From the NCBI RefSeq assembly GCF_018613715.1, contig NZ_JAGGPT010000001.1:795919-859918 (forward strand): 64,000 nt of DNA, written 5' to 3'. The notes beneath the pieces are model-generated. The model searched no databases, was not told where the DNA came from, and saw nothing but the letters and a program-made list of their open reading frames with translations. Shown here piece after piece: positions 31,401 to 46,400 of the stretch (position 1 is the stretch's first letter; each line of letters starts with the position of its first letter). Source of the DNA: Chryseobacterium sp. ISL-6. GTDB lineage: Bacteria; Bacteroidota; Bacteroidia; Flavobacteriales; Weeksellaceae. Both the position numbers and the translations under genes were made by a program.

Positions 31401-34400
31401 TTAAAGATGGTACACAACAATTAGGATATGTATTAACCAGTGATTCCAATGGATTAGCGACGTGGTCATCTACAGTTACCACCGCTTTTGCCAATAACTG
31501 GACATCTTATACAGGAACATTGGTCAATCCTTTCACCGGAAATGCAGGTGGAGATAATCTAGCCACAGGAATATCCGTAAACATTCCTGCCAAAGGATGG
31601 TATTTTTTCCGTTCTGGAATTACAATCACATCTACTTGTAATGATTACTGGTTTTACATCGGTGGTATAGGAGAAGTATGGAAAGCATATTGTGGAACCG
31701 GCAGCCCTGATCCTATTAATTTTGTACCAAGAGATCAGACCAGAGTATTATACTTCGCAGCTCCCGGAATTTATCCTATAGTTGCTCACAAAACGAATTT
31801 AGTAGTTCCGACGGGATTTAATGGTGGAAACCCTTCTTTTTACTTAGATTTTGTAAAGTTCCAAAATTAATATAATATAAACTTTCAGTTCATAAAAATG
31901 AACAACAGAAATTATTTAGATACTAATGATCTAAATACCATTTAAAAACAACAATTTTATATGAGAAGAAATTCAATTTTCCTTACCTTATTACTAATTT
32001 TAAATAGTATTCTAATCTACTCACAAGCTGGAAATGTAGGCATTAATACCACTACTCCCGGTAGTACTTTAACGGTGAGCGGATCATTTGCAGCCACGTA
32101 TAGATCGGTTACGACAAGTGGAACTGTAGATCCCAAAGATTACTATATAGCTTATAATGGTAACAGTAATGGAACTTTAACTCTGCCCGCAGCCATAAAT
32201 GGATCCGGAAATTTTATGGGTAGGACCTACCATTTTAAAAATACAGGAACTGCCCAACTTTCCATCACCGCCAATGGAACTGAATTAATTGACAATCAAA
32301 GTGGAACTGGTATAACAACAGTAAATGTATCTCCTGGTTACTATGCATTTTTTATTAGCAAAGGAACGATCACAGGAACAACATGGGAACTTATTTTACT
32401 GTCGAGTTCTGATAATTTACCGATAGCAGCTTCTACCTATCCCTTTTCAACGGTAAGTACTGCAACCAGGCAAAACCTTACAGCAAGCACAGGCCCTTAT
32501 ATTACATCTGAAATACATTATCCTGAAGGAACGGTAATAAATACAGGAAATGTTCTTAACACTGTAAATGGAAAATTCACAGCACCTACCAATGGATATT
32601 ATATGTTCTACGGATCTACACAGTTCGATAATGGCTCTGTTCCAGGTGCTCCCAATTTTGCCTGGGTGGTTTTATATCTTATAAAGAATTACAGTACAAA
32701 TCCCAATAACATATTAGTTCAGTCTTATCACCCTAATCCAGGCACATTAATAGGTAAAAATGTCTCTTGTATTGCCTATTTAAATGCAGGTGAAACAGTA
32801 AGCATGGCAGCAGCTGCTGCAGTAACCAGTGGTAATGTCTACCAAGTGGTTGTAAGCTCTTTATATGGTTATAAAATCGCTAATTAATAATATATCATAC
32901 TAGGAGAATCATTCATAGATATGCTATTCATCGTTTATAGATTCTAATAACACAATGGAAACTCAAACATGTAGAAATCCCTCATTTTACAAGGTTTAAC
33001 AAGTGGTTGTCTTAAAGGGCAGCCACTTTGTTTTTAAAAATTCACAAAACATAGGTAAGTATCCAAACATTTTGACGGAGGAGTAAGGCCAAAGAACTGC
33101 TATGTTTCATTTTTTTTAAAATGTTAAAAAGCTAATTTAAAATACTCCCTATTAATTTATTTCGAGCGTTTTTATACAACAAAAACTCTGAATTTTAATT
33201 TTACATACGATTTATTTCATTATTTTTAGTCTAGCAATAAAGCCATAAACTGTATTTAATCAAACAAAATCATTATGGAAAAATTTGACGTAATTATTAT
33301 TGGTTCAGGACAGGCAGGAACTCCACTTGCAAAAAGGTTATCTAAAGAAGGTAAGCGTATTGCACTTGTCGAGTCAGATTTTGTTGGTGGGACATGTGTG
33401 AACTACGGATGTACACCCACCAAGACATTAGTAGGATCAGCCAAAGTCATCTTTCAGTCCCAAAATGCCACAAAATATGGCATTACATTAAATAATAATG
33501 CACCCGATTTTCAACTAATTAATCAGCAGAAGAACAAGGTTGTAACTCATTCCCGGGAAGGTTTGGAAAAATCACTTTTTGAAGATCCCAATATTAATTT
33601 TTTTCATGGAAAAGGTAGCTTTTCAGGACATAAACAGATACGAGTAGAATTTGCAGATTCAAGTGATATTTTTATTACAGCATCGTTGATATTTATTAAT
33701 ACGGGAACAAGAGACCGGATTCCTGAAATAAAGGGGTTAACAGGCGTAAATTACCTTACATCAAAGACTCTTTTAACCCTTGAACACTTACCCAAAAAGT
33801 TACTTATTATTGGGGGTGGTTATGTTGCGCTTGAATTTTCACAGATTTTCAGTCGATTGGGCAGTCAGGTCACGATTATAGAGCAGTCCGCCAAATTATT
33901 ACCTAAAGAAGATGATGATGTTGGATCTATGATCACACAGATTCTTACAGCAGAAGGGGTAAAAATTATCACGGATGCAGTGGTTAATAGTGTATCCTCA
34001 AATGCAGATGAATCCATTCAAATAGAACTGTCATCAGGAGAGAAACCTTTTACAATATCAGGAACCCATGTTTTAGTCGCTACCGGTAGAATACCCAATA
34101 CTGAAACACTCAATCTATCAAAATCAAATATTCCAATGGACGGAAGGGGATTTATTCCTGTTAACGATTATCTGGAAACAACGGAAGCGGGCATCTATGC
34201 TCTTGGAGATGTAAAGGGTGGACCTGCATTTACTCACGTGTCATATCATGACTATCTTGTTGTGGCCGACCATTTATTTGGCAAAAAAACTTCTACTATT
34301 CGCGATCGATTGATTCCCTACTGTGTTTTTATTGATCCTGAGCTTGGAAGAATTGGGATCACGGAAAAAGAAGCCCGTGAAAGAAATCTGAATTTTTCTA

Positions 34401-37400
34401 TAGCTAAAATGGATGCATCCTCTATAGCAAGGGCTGTAGAAACTGACGAAACAATAGGTTTCGTAAAGGCGATTGTGGACCATAATACTAAGAAGATTTT
34501 GGGAGTTGCAGCACTATGTGCGGGAGGTGGAGAGTTCATGTCTATATTGCAGATCGCTATGTTGGGCGGGTTGACTTATGACCAATTACGCGATACCATG
34601 TTCGCACATCCTACCTATGCCGAGGCAATTAACAATCTCTTTAATCCAGCCCATCTAAAACCAGGCATTTCATCATGATAAATTTTTAAAATAGTAAGCA
34701 TCATTGCCTCTCTTTCAAGGTAATCATTAAAGTTCATTAATATTAAAATAAAATTTCCAAATACTGAAACTATAATTCTTGCCTCCCGACAAAAAAAGAT
34801 GACTATAGAAAGTCTATCCTCAATATGGCTTCAAACAGTCTCGATTTAACTACAAATCCTGCTATTTTAATATCCAAATTTGCTGTATTAATTTAAATCA
34901 TTTAAAATTATGCAGACAAATGAACAAAAAGTAGCATTGGTTTCAGGTGCGAATACTGGGATAGGTTTTCAAATTGCTAAGGCCCTCACCAATAATGGAT
35001 ACGCAGTTTATGTAGGTTCCCGTAATCTTCAAAAGGGCATGACAGCTGTCGCAGAGATTGGCGGTCAAGCAAAAGCTATTCAATTAGATATCACTGATTC
35101 CAATTCCATCAATGCGGCAGTAAAAATAATAGAAAATGAATTTGGGTACCTTACATTGTTAGTGAATAACGCAGCCATCTCACATGCTGGCCATTCCGGA
35201 CGTACAATGGAAGAAGTATTGGGAGCACAACGGGCAAGCATTGTACCTATCAACGAAATAGAAACCGTTTGGAAGACAAATGTATTCGGTACTTTAGAAA
35301 TCACGCAAGCCTTTTTGCCTTTATTACAAAATGCACCTGCTGCGCGTATTGTGACGGTTTCCAGTGCATTGGGATCTCTCGTATTGAATTCAAATCCGGA
35401 AAACCCTTACCGTTCGGCATTTGATGCGGTTTATGGAGCTTCTAAAACAGCACTCAATGGGATTTTTCTTTCTCTAGCCATAGAATTGGAAAACACCAAC
35501 ATCAAAGTCCATCTTGTAAGTCCTGGTTTTACCGCTACGGCACTCAATAATTTTCAGGGAACAGATACAGTGGAAAAAGGATCGGTTGAACCAATAAGAG
35601 TGGCATTGGCAGAAGATATCCCAACAGGAAGCTTTACAGGACCCAGCAATTTTTCGGGAGTAAACAACAGTCTTCCGTGGTAGGAATTCATTAAACCAAA
35701 AACTTATGGTAATCAATTTGTCATAAGTTTTTTTACAAATTTATGTAATGAAAAATAAAGACGATAAATTGATCCGGTTAAATGATAGATTTTAATTTTC
35801 GTGACTGATTCCATTTCTTTTTACAATTTCTGCGTGCTTTAAATATGAGTTAAAAATACAAATTTCCTTTGTCTCTATTATTGACTCCAAAACTGTTTCA
35901 ATACCTACTAATCAAAATATACAGGAGATCAATACAGGAAGGTATTACTTCTTCTTTCATTACAAAAGCAGCTTTGCAATGAATATTTAATTCTCTGAGA
36001 TGTGAAAATTTAACATTTAGAACATACTCTATTCAATTTATTATTTTAAATTTATTATTCTATTACTAAACATATTGCATTATGAATAAATTATCATCAG
36101 ACACTTCATGAATTTTAACAAATAAAAAAAACAATATTAAACTTTTAACCAAATCAAAAAAACTAATATGTCAAACATCAATTCAACATCAGAAACACAA
36201 AAAAATTTAACCTCAGTTTCCCTATCTCCGGAAGACAGATATAAACTTCTAAATGAGTTTAATGACACCAGTTGGAGCTTCCAGAAAGAACAAACTTTGG
36301 TTTCTCTTTTCCAAAAACAAGTCAGTCTTCATGCAGATCATACAGCAGCCATCTATCAGAATCGACAAATAACCTACCGCGAACTGGATCAGAAAAGCAA
36401 TCAGCTTGCCAATATCCTGATCGCAAAAGGAGTAACAGAAGGTATGTTTGTTCCCGTCTGGCTCGACCGCTCACTGGAATGGATCATTGCCATTCTCGGA
36501 GTTTTAAAAACAGGTGCAGCTTATGTACCTATAGATCCGGCATATCCTGTAAAACGTGTAGAATATATTCTTAATGATACTAAAGCAGAAATCATTATTA
36601 CCAATCATACCCTCAGCCAATCATTTGCAGGAAGTAAAATCTGCCAGATTTTTTATCTCGATCAAAAAGAAGATCTCACAAATTTATCCGTTCAACAACC
36701 GGAGGTTATACCCCATTACAACGCCCTTGCTTATACAATTTACACCTCTGGCTCAACAGGAAATCCTAAAGGAGTAATGATTACTCATGAAAGCATCCAG
36801 CATTTAGTATCCTGGCATAACAGTCATTTTAATGTAGATCATACTTCTCACCTAACTCTGGTTGCAGGATTAGCTTTTGATATATCAGTATGGGAAACCT
36901 GGTCAGCCCTTACTGCGGGTGCAACTCTTTTTATAACAGATAGTGAAGAAAGGACTGCGGCTTCGGCATTGGTTAACTTTTATCACAAGAACAGAATTAC
37001 TCACGGTTTCGTACCTACTGTTTTAGCTCCGGCAGTTGTAGCACAGACTAAAAATTACGGTGACCTTGCACTGCAATATCTTTTCACAGGAGGTGAAAAA
37101 CTTAAACCGTTACTTACCAAGGGATTAAGCTATGAGCTTATTGATTATTACGGACCTACAGAATGTACAGTCTATGCTACTTTTAAAAAGGTAAAAGATA
37201 TTAATGGAGAATATGTTTCTTCAATTGGTAAACCAATAGCCAATGCTAAAGCTTATATTCTGGGAAACCAAATGGAACTATTGCCGATAGGTGCAACTGG
37301 AGAACTGTATATTAGTGGAATTTTATTAGCTAAAGGATATCTTAATAATGAAGAACTCACCTCTTCAAAGTTCATTGTTAATCCTTTTATGGAAACTGAA

Positions 37401-40400
37401 AAACTGTATCGTACAGGAGATCTTGCCAGATGGACTTCAGAGGGAGATATTCAATTTCTTGGACGAATAGATAATCAGGTGAAAATTAGAGGATTCCGTG
37501 TTGAATTAGGAGAAATAGAACGCACCTTTGACCGGTTGGAGGGAATACAGGAAGCGATAGTAATCACAAAAAACACTTCAGGAGATAACAAATACCTAAC
37601 TGCTTTTATTGTTTTAAAACCTAATGTGGAAAAAAACATTGCACTGATCAGAAATCAGCTCAAAGAGGAATTGCCAGGGTATATGATTCCCGCACAGATT
37701 ATTGCTATTGATAAAATACCATTAACGGCCAATGGAAAAACAAATACTGATCTTTTACAGAGCTTAGCTGATAAGGAAGCTAAGGAACTTATCTCCCACG
37801 AACCACCAACAAATGAGACCGAAAGAATTATCGCAGATATTTGGTCATCAGAACTAGAACTTCCCATCATTAATATGACAGATCAGTTCTTTGATATTGG
37901 CGGAAATTCTCTTTTAGTAGCTATTGTAGCTGTTGCATTACAGGAAAAATTAAATGTAAAAGTATACCTACGCGATATTTATCAATATCCTGTCTTACGA
38001 AATCTCGCCAATGTACTGATAGCCCGTGCTAAGGAAGCAAGGGAGGCAATTCCTCTCGAAGATGTGGAGCCTTATGTTGAATTACAGCAAGATGTCTACC
38101 TGAATCCCGGAACCTATTTTGAGGATAATTTTGATCCAAAAAAAATTGAAGATCCATCAGCAATATTGTTGACCGGTGCCACAGGATTTGTAGGAATTCA
38201 TCTTTTACAGGAACTTTTAGATACAACTACCGCAGATATTTATTGTCTGGTAAGAGCCCAGGATGAATTTCATGCAATGGAAAAAATAGACAAGTGTTTT
38301 ATTCAATTTCATGTCCCTCAAAACCATGAACAGCGATCAAGAATTATCCCTGTTTTAGGTGATCTGGCAGTACCTTCGCTCGGATTATCAGAGGAAATAT
38401 TTAATATGCTGGCAACAACTATTGATCTGATTTATCATTCCGGTAGTTCCGTAAACTTTATTGAGCCTTATTCTTATATGAAAGCTCCCAATGTTGATGG
38501 GCTCAGAGAAATTATAAGACTTGCAGGAGCTCAAAGAACAAAATGCCTTGCTTTGTTATCTACTATTTCTGTTTACAGTTGGGGACATGTGTTTACCGGA
38601 AAAAAAGTAATGCTGGAATCTGATGATATTGAACAAAACATTGTATCAGTAAGTAAAGATATCGGCTATGTCAGAAGTAAGTACGTAATGGAAGCCATAG
38701 CCGATCTGGCTGCAAAAGAAGGTCTCCCATTAATTACTTATCGTCTGGGATATGCAATGTGCCATAGTGAATCCGGAGCAAGCGCGCCCTATCAGTGGTG
38801 GTCGGGTCTGGTGAAAAACTGTATTGAATTTAAGTCTTACCCTGCATTAACAGAGTTAAGAGAAGGTTTGATAACAGTCGACTATATGACTAAATCAATG
38901 GCTCATATTACAAAAAATAAAAATGCCATCGGAAAGAAATTCAATCTGATTGCCAGCCCGGAGACCAATCTGACCTTGGAAGGTTTCTTTGACCTGCTTA
39001 AAAAAAATTACCCCTACCAGCTTAGCCCCCTTCCCTATAAAGAATGGCGAAAACATTGGGAGAATGACAGCAAAAACAGATTATATCCATTGACAAGTTT
39101 GTTTAAAGATAATATGCACGAAGGTTTGTCTACGGTGGAACTTTATCAGCATACTTACATTTGGGACTGTTCAAATGTACAGGAGTTCCTCAAAGATTCT
39201 GATATTAAAGAACCTGTGTTCGACAAACCACTCCTCGATTCTTATTTAAAGTATCTTGGCCTGCATTCTTAGTTATGGTTTATCCCCGGTTCTGGCCGGG
39301 GATTTTATTTGAAAATCTTCTGAGCAAACTGATATAGAGATCTTCTCCAGGTAAGCCATTCATGATAAGTGCCTGCAGAACTGTATAAAGTGTAAGAATA
39401 CTTATTTTGGCTAAAAAAATCATTCAATGTTTTATTAAATTCAAAAAACCTTGCCTCTTCTTTTTCCCCGATTCCAATAAAAAAGTAAGGCTTTTTCTTT
39501 GATTTTAATAAGTTTCCGATTGGAAGTTCTTTAAAAGGGTCGGATTCGGTACCTTCATAAATCACTGGGCTAAATACCCCAATTGCTGAAAACATCTCAG
39601 GATGACTAGCTCCGATAAGCATGGCCTGATAACTTCCGCGAGAAAGTCCGGCAATAGCTTTTTTATCAGTCGTTTTATATTTCTTTTCAATATAGGGAAT
39701 CAGTTCCTGAGTAAGGATTCTGTTAAGGTTTTTGGAAGAAAGAACAGTTCTTGGATAATCATCTGCCATATTTTCTTCTTCTGGATTTAATGCAACTCCA
39801 TAATCCATAACCACGATCATTTCCTTAGCTTTTTTCTCTGCAAAAAGGTTATCAAGAATTTGGCGGATAAAACCTTGTTTTTCCCATCCTGTAATATCTT
39901 CTCCTGTACCATGATATAAGTACAGGACAGGTAGCTTCTCCGATCCGTAATTCGGGGGAAGATATACTTTAAAATTTCTTTTACCCTGTGTTATATTCGA
40001 ATTTAAGCTGTCCTCAACTATTTCCCCGTGTTTTACATTTTTCTCCATAAAAAAATCTTCTCCGGAGGGAACTTCAATACCACTGGTAGGTTGGCCATAG
40101 CCAAAATACAGCTGTGTATTTGGATCATTTACCCGTTTGCCATCCACATTCAACCAGTAATAATGAAACCCTATTTCCAACGGTGTTGTTGAGATATTCC
40201 AAAAGCCATCTTTATCTTTTGAAACAAGGGATTTTATACTTTTCATTCCATCACCACCATCTAAGGTCACCGATTTTGCATCTGGAAAATAAACACGAAA
40301 TTTCGCTTTCCTCTCTGCATCTATTTTAGGAAATGCTTTTCCAGGCAAGGCTGTAGAAGTAATTGTATAGGTTTGGGAAAATGCTATTGAAGAAAATAAA

Positions 40401-43400
40401 ATGAAACTAAGAAATATCTTTTGTAGGTACTGCATTATTTTAGTTTTAAAAAATAAGAAAATCATAATCATTCATCACAAGACACCATTTTTAAGAAAGG
40501 TCTTAAATCAGTCTTTAAGTTAACATCAGGTAATTTCATTTCAATATTAAGGAAATATTTATAGAAAAATAGTCAAAGACAGAATTTTCAAAAATTATCG
40601 AAGTTTAATTTAAAATCAAAAAATAAATGAAAATCAAGAATATAAATACTTAGAACTTAACAATGATTAATCAAATTACAGATAAAATAATACTTCAAAA
40701 CCTACATTCCATAAGTAAACTAATTGAATATTAATATTTTAATAATAATTTCACTTCAATTAACCAAAATTGATTAATTTAGAATGAACTAAACGTAATC
40801 TGCAAAACTAAAGCAGAATAGCAAATTATAAAATTAAATTCTTATGAAAAATTTAAAAAAAATCAACAGACAAGAAATGAAAACCATCCAGGGCGGCATT
40901 AACTGCATGGGTGGACAACTGTGTTTGATCAACGGAAAATGGCAGTGTATGCCATATGACGGATGTGGTGGCGGAAATCAACCGTAATTCTTAAGTTCAA
41001 CCAAATTACTTTATTATGAAAAATTTTAAGAAAATTTCAAGAGATCACCTGAAGAATATTAATGGTGGTGCCGTGACGTGCTCTGAAGCATGTTGTCCTC
41101 CTCCAGGGACAAAAAGATGTCCTTGGGTGTATTGTTTTGCACCATGTGAGATATTGAGCTAAATACTACAAGTTTTTAGATCATATAAAAGCTGTCCTTT
41201 TGGGCAGCTTTTTTTTAATGTAAAATAATAATGAAATAATATTTCCACTAAAAATAGTTGACTAAGTCAACTATTGTGTATTTTTACATTATGAAACAAG
41301 AATATATTGACCAAATAAGATCCTTTAACAGGAATTATACGCAGGTACTGGGGTTGCTTAACAAAGGTATCCTGGATGGAGACCTTGGCATTTCGGAGGT
41401 TAGGGTTATGCGTGAAATTTATTTCAATTCTGATATAACACCAACACAAATCGCCAGTACTCTTGAATTAGATAAAGGTTTCTTAAGCCGGATACTTAAA
41501 CGTTTTGAAAAATTGGGTCTCACTATTAAAAAGAAATCTGGAGAAGACCATCGCTCAAATATTATTAATCTTACAGATGTAGGTCGTATGACGTATGAAA
41601 AAATAAATCTTGATTCGGACAATCAGATAGAAAATTTATTTACTGACTTTTCCAAAGAGAAATTGAAAACCATCATTCGATGTATGAATACCATCGATTC
41701 ACTTCTTCACCAAAAGGATGATCATGACCCAGTTGACCCTATCATTATTCGTCCGATTGAAGAAAAGGACAATGAGCAATTAGCGGCTCTTATTCGTCAG
41801 GTATTTGATGAATTCAATGCTTCTAAAAAAGGAAGCGTATATGATGATCCCCAGACAGATATATTATATCAACATTTTCTACATCCTTCTGCTGAATATT
41901 GGGTAGTAGAATGTAATCATACAATTTTAGGAGGGTGTGGCTTTTATCCAACCCCAGGACTACCTTCATCATGTGCGGAGATTGTCAAGTTCTACCTTTC
42001 AGATAAATTAAGGGGAAATGGTATTGGCTTATATCTTCTTAATATGATTGAAGAAAGAGCAAAAAAAGCTGGTTACCATCAACTCTACCTGGAATCCTTC
42101 GAGGTATTTCAAGGTGCAGTATCTTTATATGAAAAACTGGGTTACAAACATTTAGATGACTCACTCGGTAATTCAGGACATTACGCTACAACAATTCATA
42201 TGTTGAAAAGTATCGATTAGAAAATGACAGAAAAGTTAATAATCTTAAAATCAAAATCTAAATTTCAACATCACCAGTTATCACTTTTCCATCACGTTTG
42301 TAAGTGGCTATAATAACTCCTTTTGATGTTACCTGATTTTCCGTTAATGTAAATGCCGCCGGGATCATATTATTTTCAAATAGCTTTTTCCCTTCACCAA
42401 GGATTAAGGGGTAAATTTTGAGCCGCATTTCATCAACGAGATCATGTTTTAGCAGCAATTGGACAAGCTTACTGCTGCCCCAAACCTGAATATCAGCACC
42501 TTCCGAATTCTTGAGCATTTTGATATCTTCAAGACTTTTGATAAAAGTGGTGTTTTCCCAATCTGATTCTTCCACGGTGTGAGACAGAATGTATTTATTA
42601 CCATCATTGATACCTGGCCAGAAGTCAGCATGCTGAGGCCAATAGGATGAAAAAATATCAAAGGTTTTCCTACCCAAAAGATAATCCGATGGCTTCATTT
42701 CTTCTTTCATGATCTCGCCGAAAAGCTCATCCCCGTAAGACACCGTCCATCCACCATATTTGAAGTCTCCGGATACGTCTTCCTGAGGTCCACCAGGAGC
42801 CTGCATAACACCATCCAATGTCATCATTGATAAAACAGTTATTTTCCTCATCTTATTATTTTTTTGTAGTCTAAATCTGAATTTAATTACTTTAAAAAAC
42901 TGTTCAAATAACCCAAAATAATTGAAGTCTGCATCATAAGGCTGACATGGCTCTGTCCTGGAACGATGGCTAATTGAGATTTTGGCATAGGTTTAAAATC
43001 TGCAGAAATGCCACCTCCCAACAATTTATATGTTTTTGCCAGCTCTACTTTATCCAGTCCGTCATTGTCTCCAGAAATAATTAATACAGGTGAAGAAATT
43101 TTCGAAATATTATTGTCTCCAAAGTCATATGGAACTCCAGCGGAAGCAATCATCTGCTCTAAGAATTTTGTCCATTTTGTTTTATCAGGTGCTACTGCAT
43201 CATACGCAGTCTGCATAGGGCTGTTTGCAAAAAGTTCTGGCTTCATGTTCTTAAAAGCATTGTTTATCTCAGGTAGCCAACCACTACTTTTATAGGTCGC
43301 AGAAATGATTACCAGGTTCTTAAGTCGTTTAGGACTTTGGATAGCAAATTCGTATGCTATAGCACCTCCAAAGCTATACCCTACTACATCGGCACTTTCA

Positions 43401-46400
43401 ATTTTCAGATAATCCATGACTCCAACTACATCACTTGCTAAGGTAGCATGAGACAATTTTCTATCTGAAAATGCTGTATGTCCATGTCCCTGCAATTCAA
43501 TTGCAATGACTTTCCTTGTTTTTGACAGCTCTGGAATTAACTGCCCCCAGTTTGTGTCAATGGTCATAAAAGCGCCATGCAATAGAACAATGGGTCTACC
43601 CTCACCATATACTTCATAATAAACTTTAATACCATTAACCGGTACGTAGCCACTGTTAGAAGGCTTTATTTGTTGCCCATATAATTGCGATGCTGTAAAC
43701 ATCATAATAACAACCATTACTAATGGCGTAAGGAACTTACAGGAATTTAATAGATTTTTCATAATTATATTTGATTTTGTTTAACCAAAATTAGTAATCT
43801 ATCATGAAAATTAACTTGCCATAAGGCAAGATTTTATTTTGAAGCTATAAAGGACCTAAGAAAAGCAGATCTTTCTATATTTAAAAAAAAAAGAAAAAAT
43901 TAAACATGTTTTTTATTATCCAGTTCCACCATATATCCTACCATTAATAATTAAAAAAATGTATTATTCCCATTTTACTGCCAGAATTCATTGCTTCATA
44001 GAAATGTTTACTTTATCAAAATATACATTCTTTATCAAACCCTTTTCTTTGATTTTTCTGTATTCTTCTCTCTCAACATCAATCCTTTTCTTTTCACCGT
44101 TAAAAGTATTTATTAAAAATATTTTGAAAATTACTTTACATTTGTAAGTAGTTACCATTTTGATATATAGGAACATAAGTAAAACCGGGTATTAATTTCC
44201 GGAAAATAGATAATGTCAATCACCAATTGTAACCGGAGTCAGATAAGTTGCAAAAAGATATATTATAAGTTTTAATAAAATCATCATATGCAGATTTTAC
44301 CTTCCACAATTTTAGCACCCTACATAAAGAACTTTACTGTTGTTACGATTGACAGGGATATTGATAATGAGGTATTTTATCCAAGTGGATATGTAGATTT
44401 AATCATTAATTTATCTGGAGGGGCAGCCGCCACTATTATCAATGGTAAACGGAAGAACACTCCAGATATAGAATTGTTGGGACATCTTACCCTTCCCACC
44501 AGGCTCACAGTAAAAAAATATACATCTATTCTTATTGCTCGTATTTACCCGTATGCTGCATCATTATTCTTTTCAGCCCCTTTATCCGAATTCACTAACT
44601 ATGCCACAGATATGTATGATGTGGCCAATGCAGAAAACAAGGAATTATATGATCGCATAATGCTGACAGAAGGACTCATCTCTAAAATCAGTATTTTGGA
44701 AACTCACTTTCTTAAGCAACTGAAAAAAAACGAAACGCGGTTAAAGAAAATTTCAATTATCCAGACCCTCAGCCAACAGTTTTTTCTCGATCACCAACCA
44801 TTAGCCCTCTCTACTATTGCGCAGAACTCAGGACTGTCTGAAAGATATATCCAAAAGCTTTATATGATGAATATGGGTATTAGTCCATCAGCCTTTTCTG
44901 GAGTAATACGGTTTAATAAGAGTTTACAGATGGTACTGAATACAGCAGCATCACTTACTGAAATAGCTTATGCATGTGGATATTACGATCAGGCACATTT
45001 CATTAAGGAGTTCAGAAAATTTACAGCTATTACTCCATTTGCATCCAGGAACTCACTGATAAAAAATGATGCTGAATTTCAACAAGCCGTCAACATCGGT
45101 TTCTGAATCTATTTCACCGGGTGGTTACTGCTGAACATATCGCGATGCATCTTCCAACCTTCGTTTGTATTTTTCCAGATAACAATTACTTTTCCATCAT
45201 CCAGTTTCTTACCCTCCAGATCTGTCATCTCATAATAACTTTCCTCTGTTACATATGTTTTACCGTCTCCATAAAGGTTCTGGATAGAAAATTTAACATG
45301 TACTTTAGGTCCGGACTTAAAGAATATTCCTATTTCTTTGCTCCCACATACTGGTGTAGCGTTTGGAGGAAAGAGACAGGCATCATCGGTATATCGGGTC
45401 AGGATGGATCCATCATTTTTATTAGCAAGGTCAGCGTAGATAGCATTGCTCGCTTCAATTGTCTTTCTCACAGAACTAAAGGCATCACTGGTTTGAGCAT
45501 TACACCAAAAAGCTAATGTCAGCAATCCACTTAAAACAAGTATTTTTTTCATTTCAATTTTTTATTCAAAGTAAATCATCTTTACTCACTAAAAATTGTA
45601 AAATAGCGAACAAATTATATGGATACAAAATATATAAATAAATCAATTTCCAGCAAAAATCTATTTTGAAAAGAACGAGAGATTGCTTTCCTATAAAAAT
45701 TGACAGAAGCTTATATGTGCCAATTTTGTTGAAGGACTTTTAAAAAACATAATTAAGATCAAGCCCTGAAAACATTACCGGTTCTCCTTTACCAATCACA
45801 CTCCCTAATCTAACCTCTAAAGGTAATATCATCTGTGCCGGAATCCTTAACCACAAGGGCATATTGTAATAATTGATATTAAAAAGTGGTCCTAGCTGTA
45901 TGCCCACAGAGGGTACAAATACAATAGAAGCTTTTCCTTCCTGAAATTCAACCCCACCTTCCATATAACTGATAAAACCCAAAAACTTTTTATCCGTGAT
46001 CCAATAATCATAATTGCTCCTGACACCTCCTTTTAACAAATAAACTCTTTGCCGGGGCAATTCAGAACCGAATTGGCCAATACTCCCAAATCCATAACTC
46101 AGCGTATAACCATTAAAATAATCCAACATTCCTCTTTTTGTTCCCAATTCATTATACTCATACCGTTTTGAGAAAAGCCCAAACTTCAACCTGAATTCAC
46201 CGCTTTCCAAATTAGCACTTTTAAATGCTCTCGAATTAAAACCAAAGACTATAGAATTTCCAATCCTACTCCTGATGAAGTTTCGGTCTGGTAATATCTG
46301 ACTCGCCTTCCTGGCCTCTACTGTAATCAGGCTGTCAGGAAGGAGATTGTTTAAATCGGTATTATAGGGGATCGGTATCAGCCATAGAGGTTTAATAGAA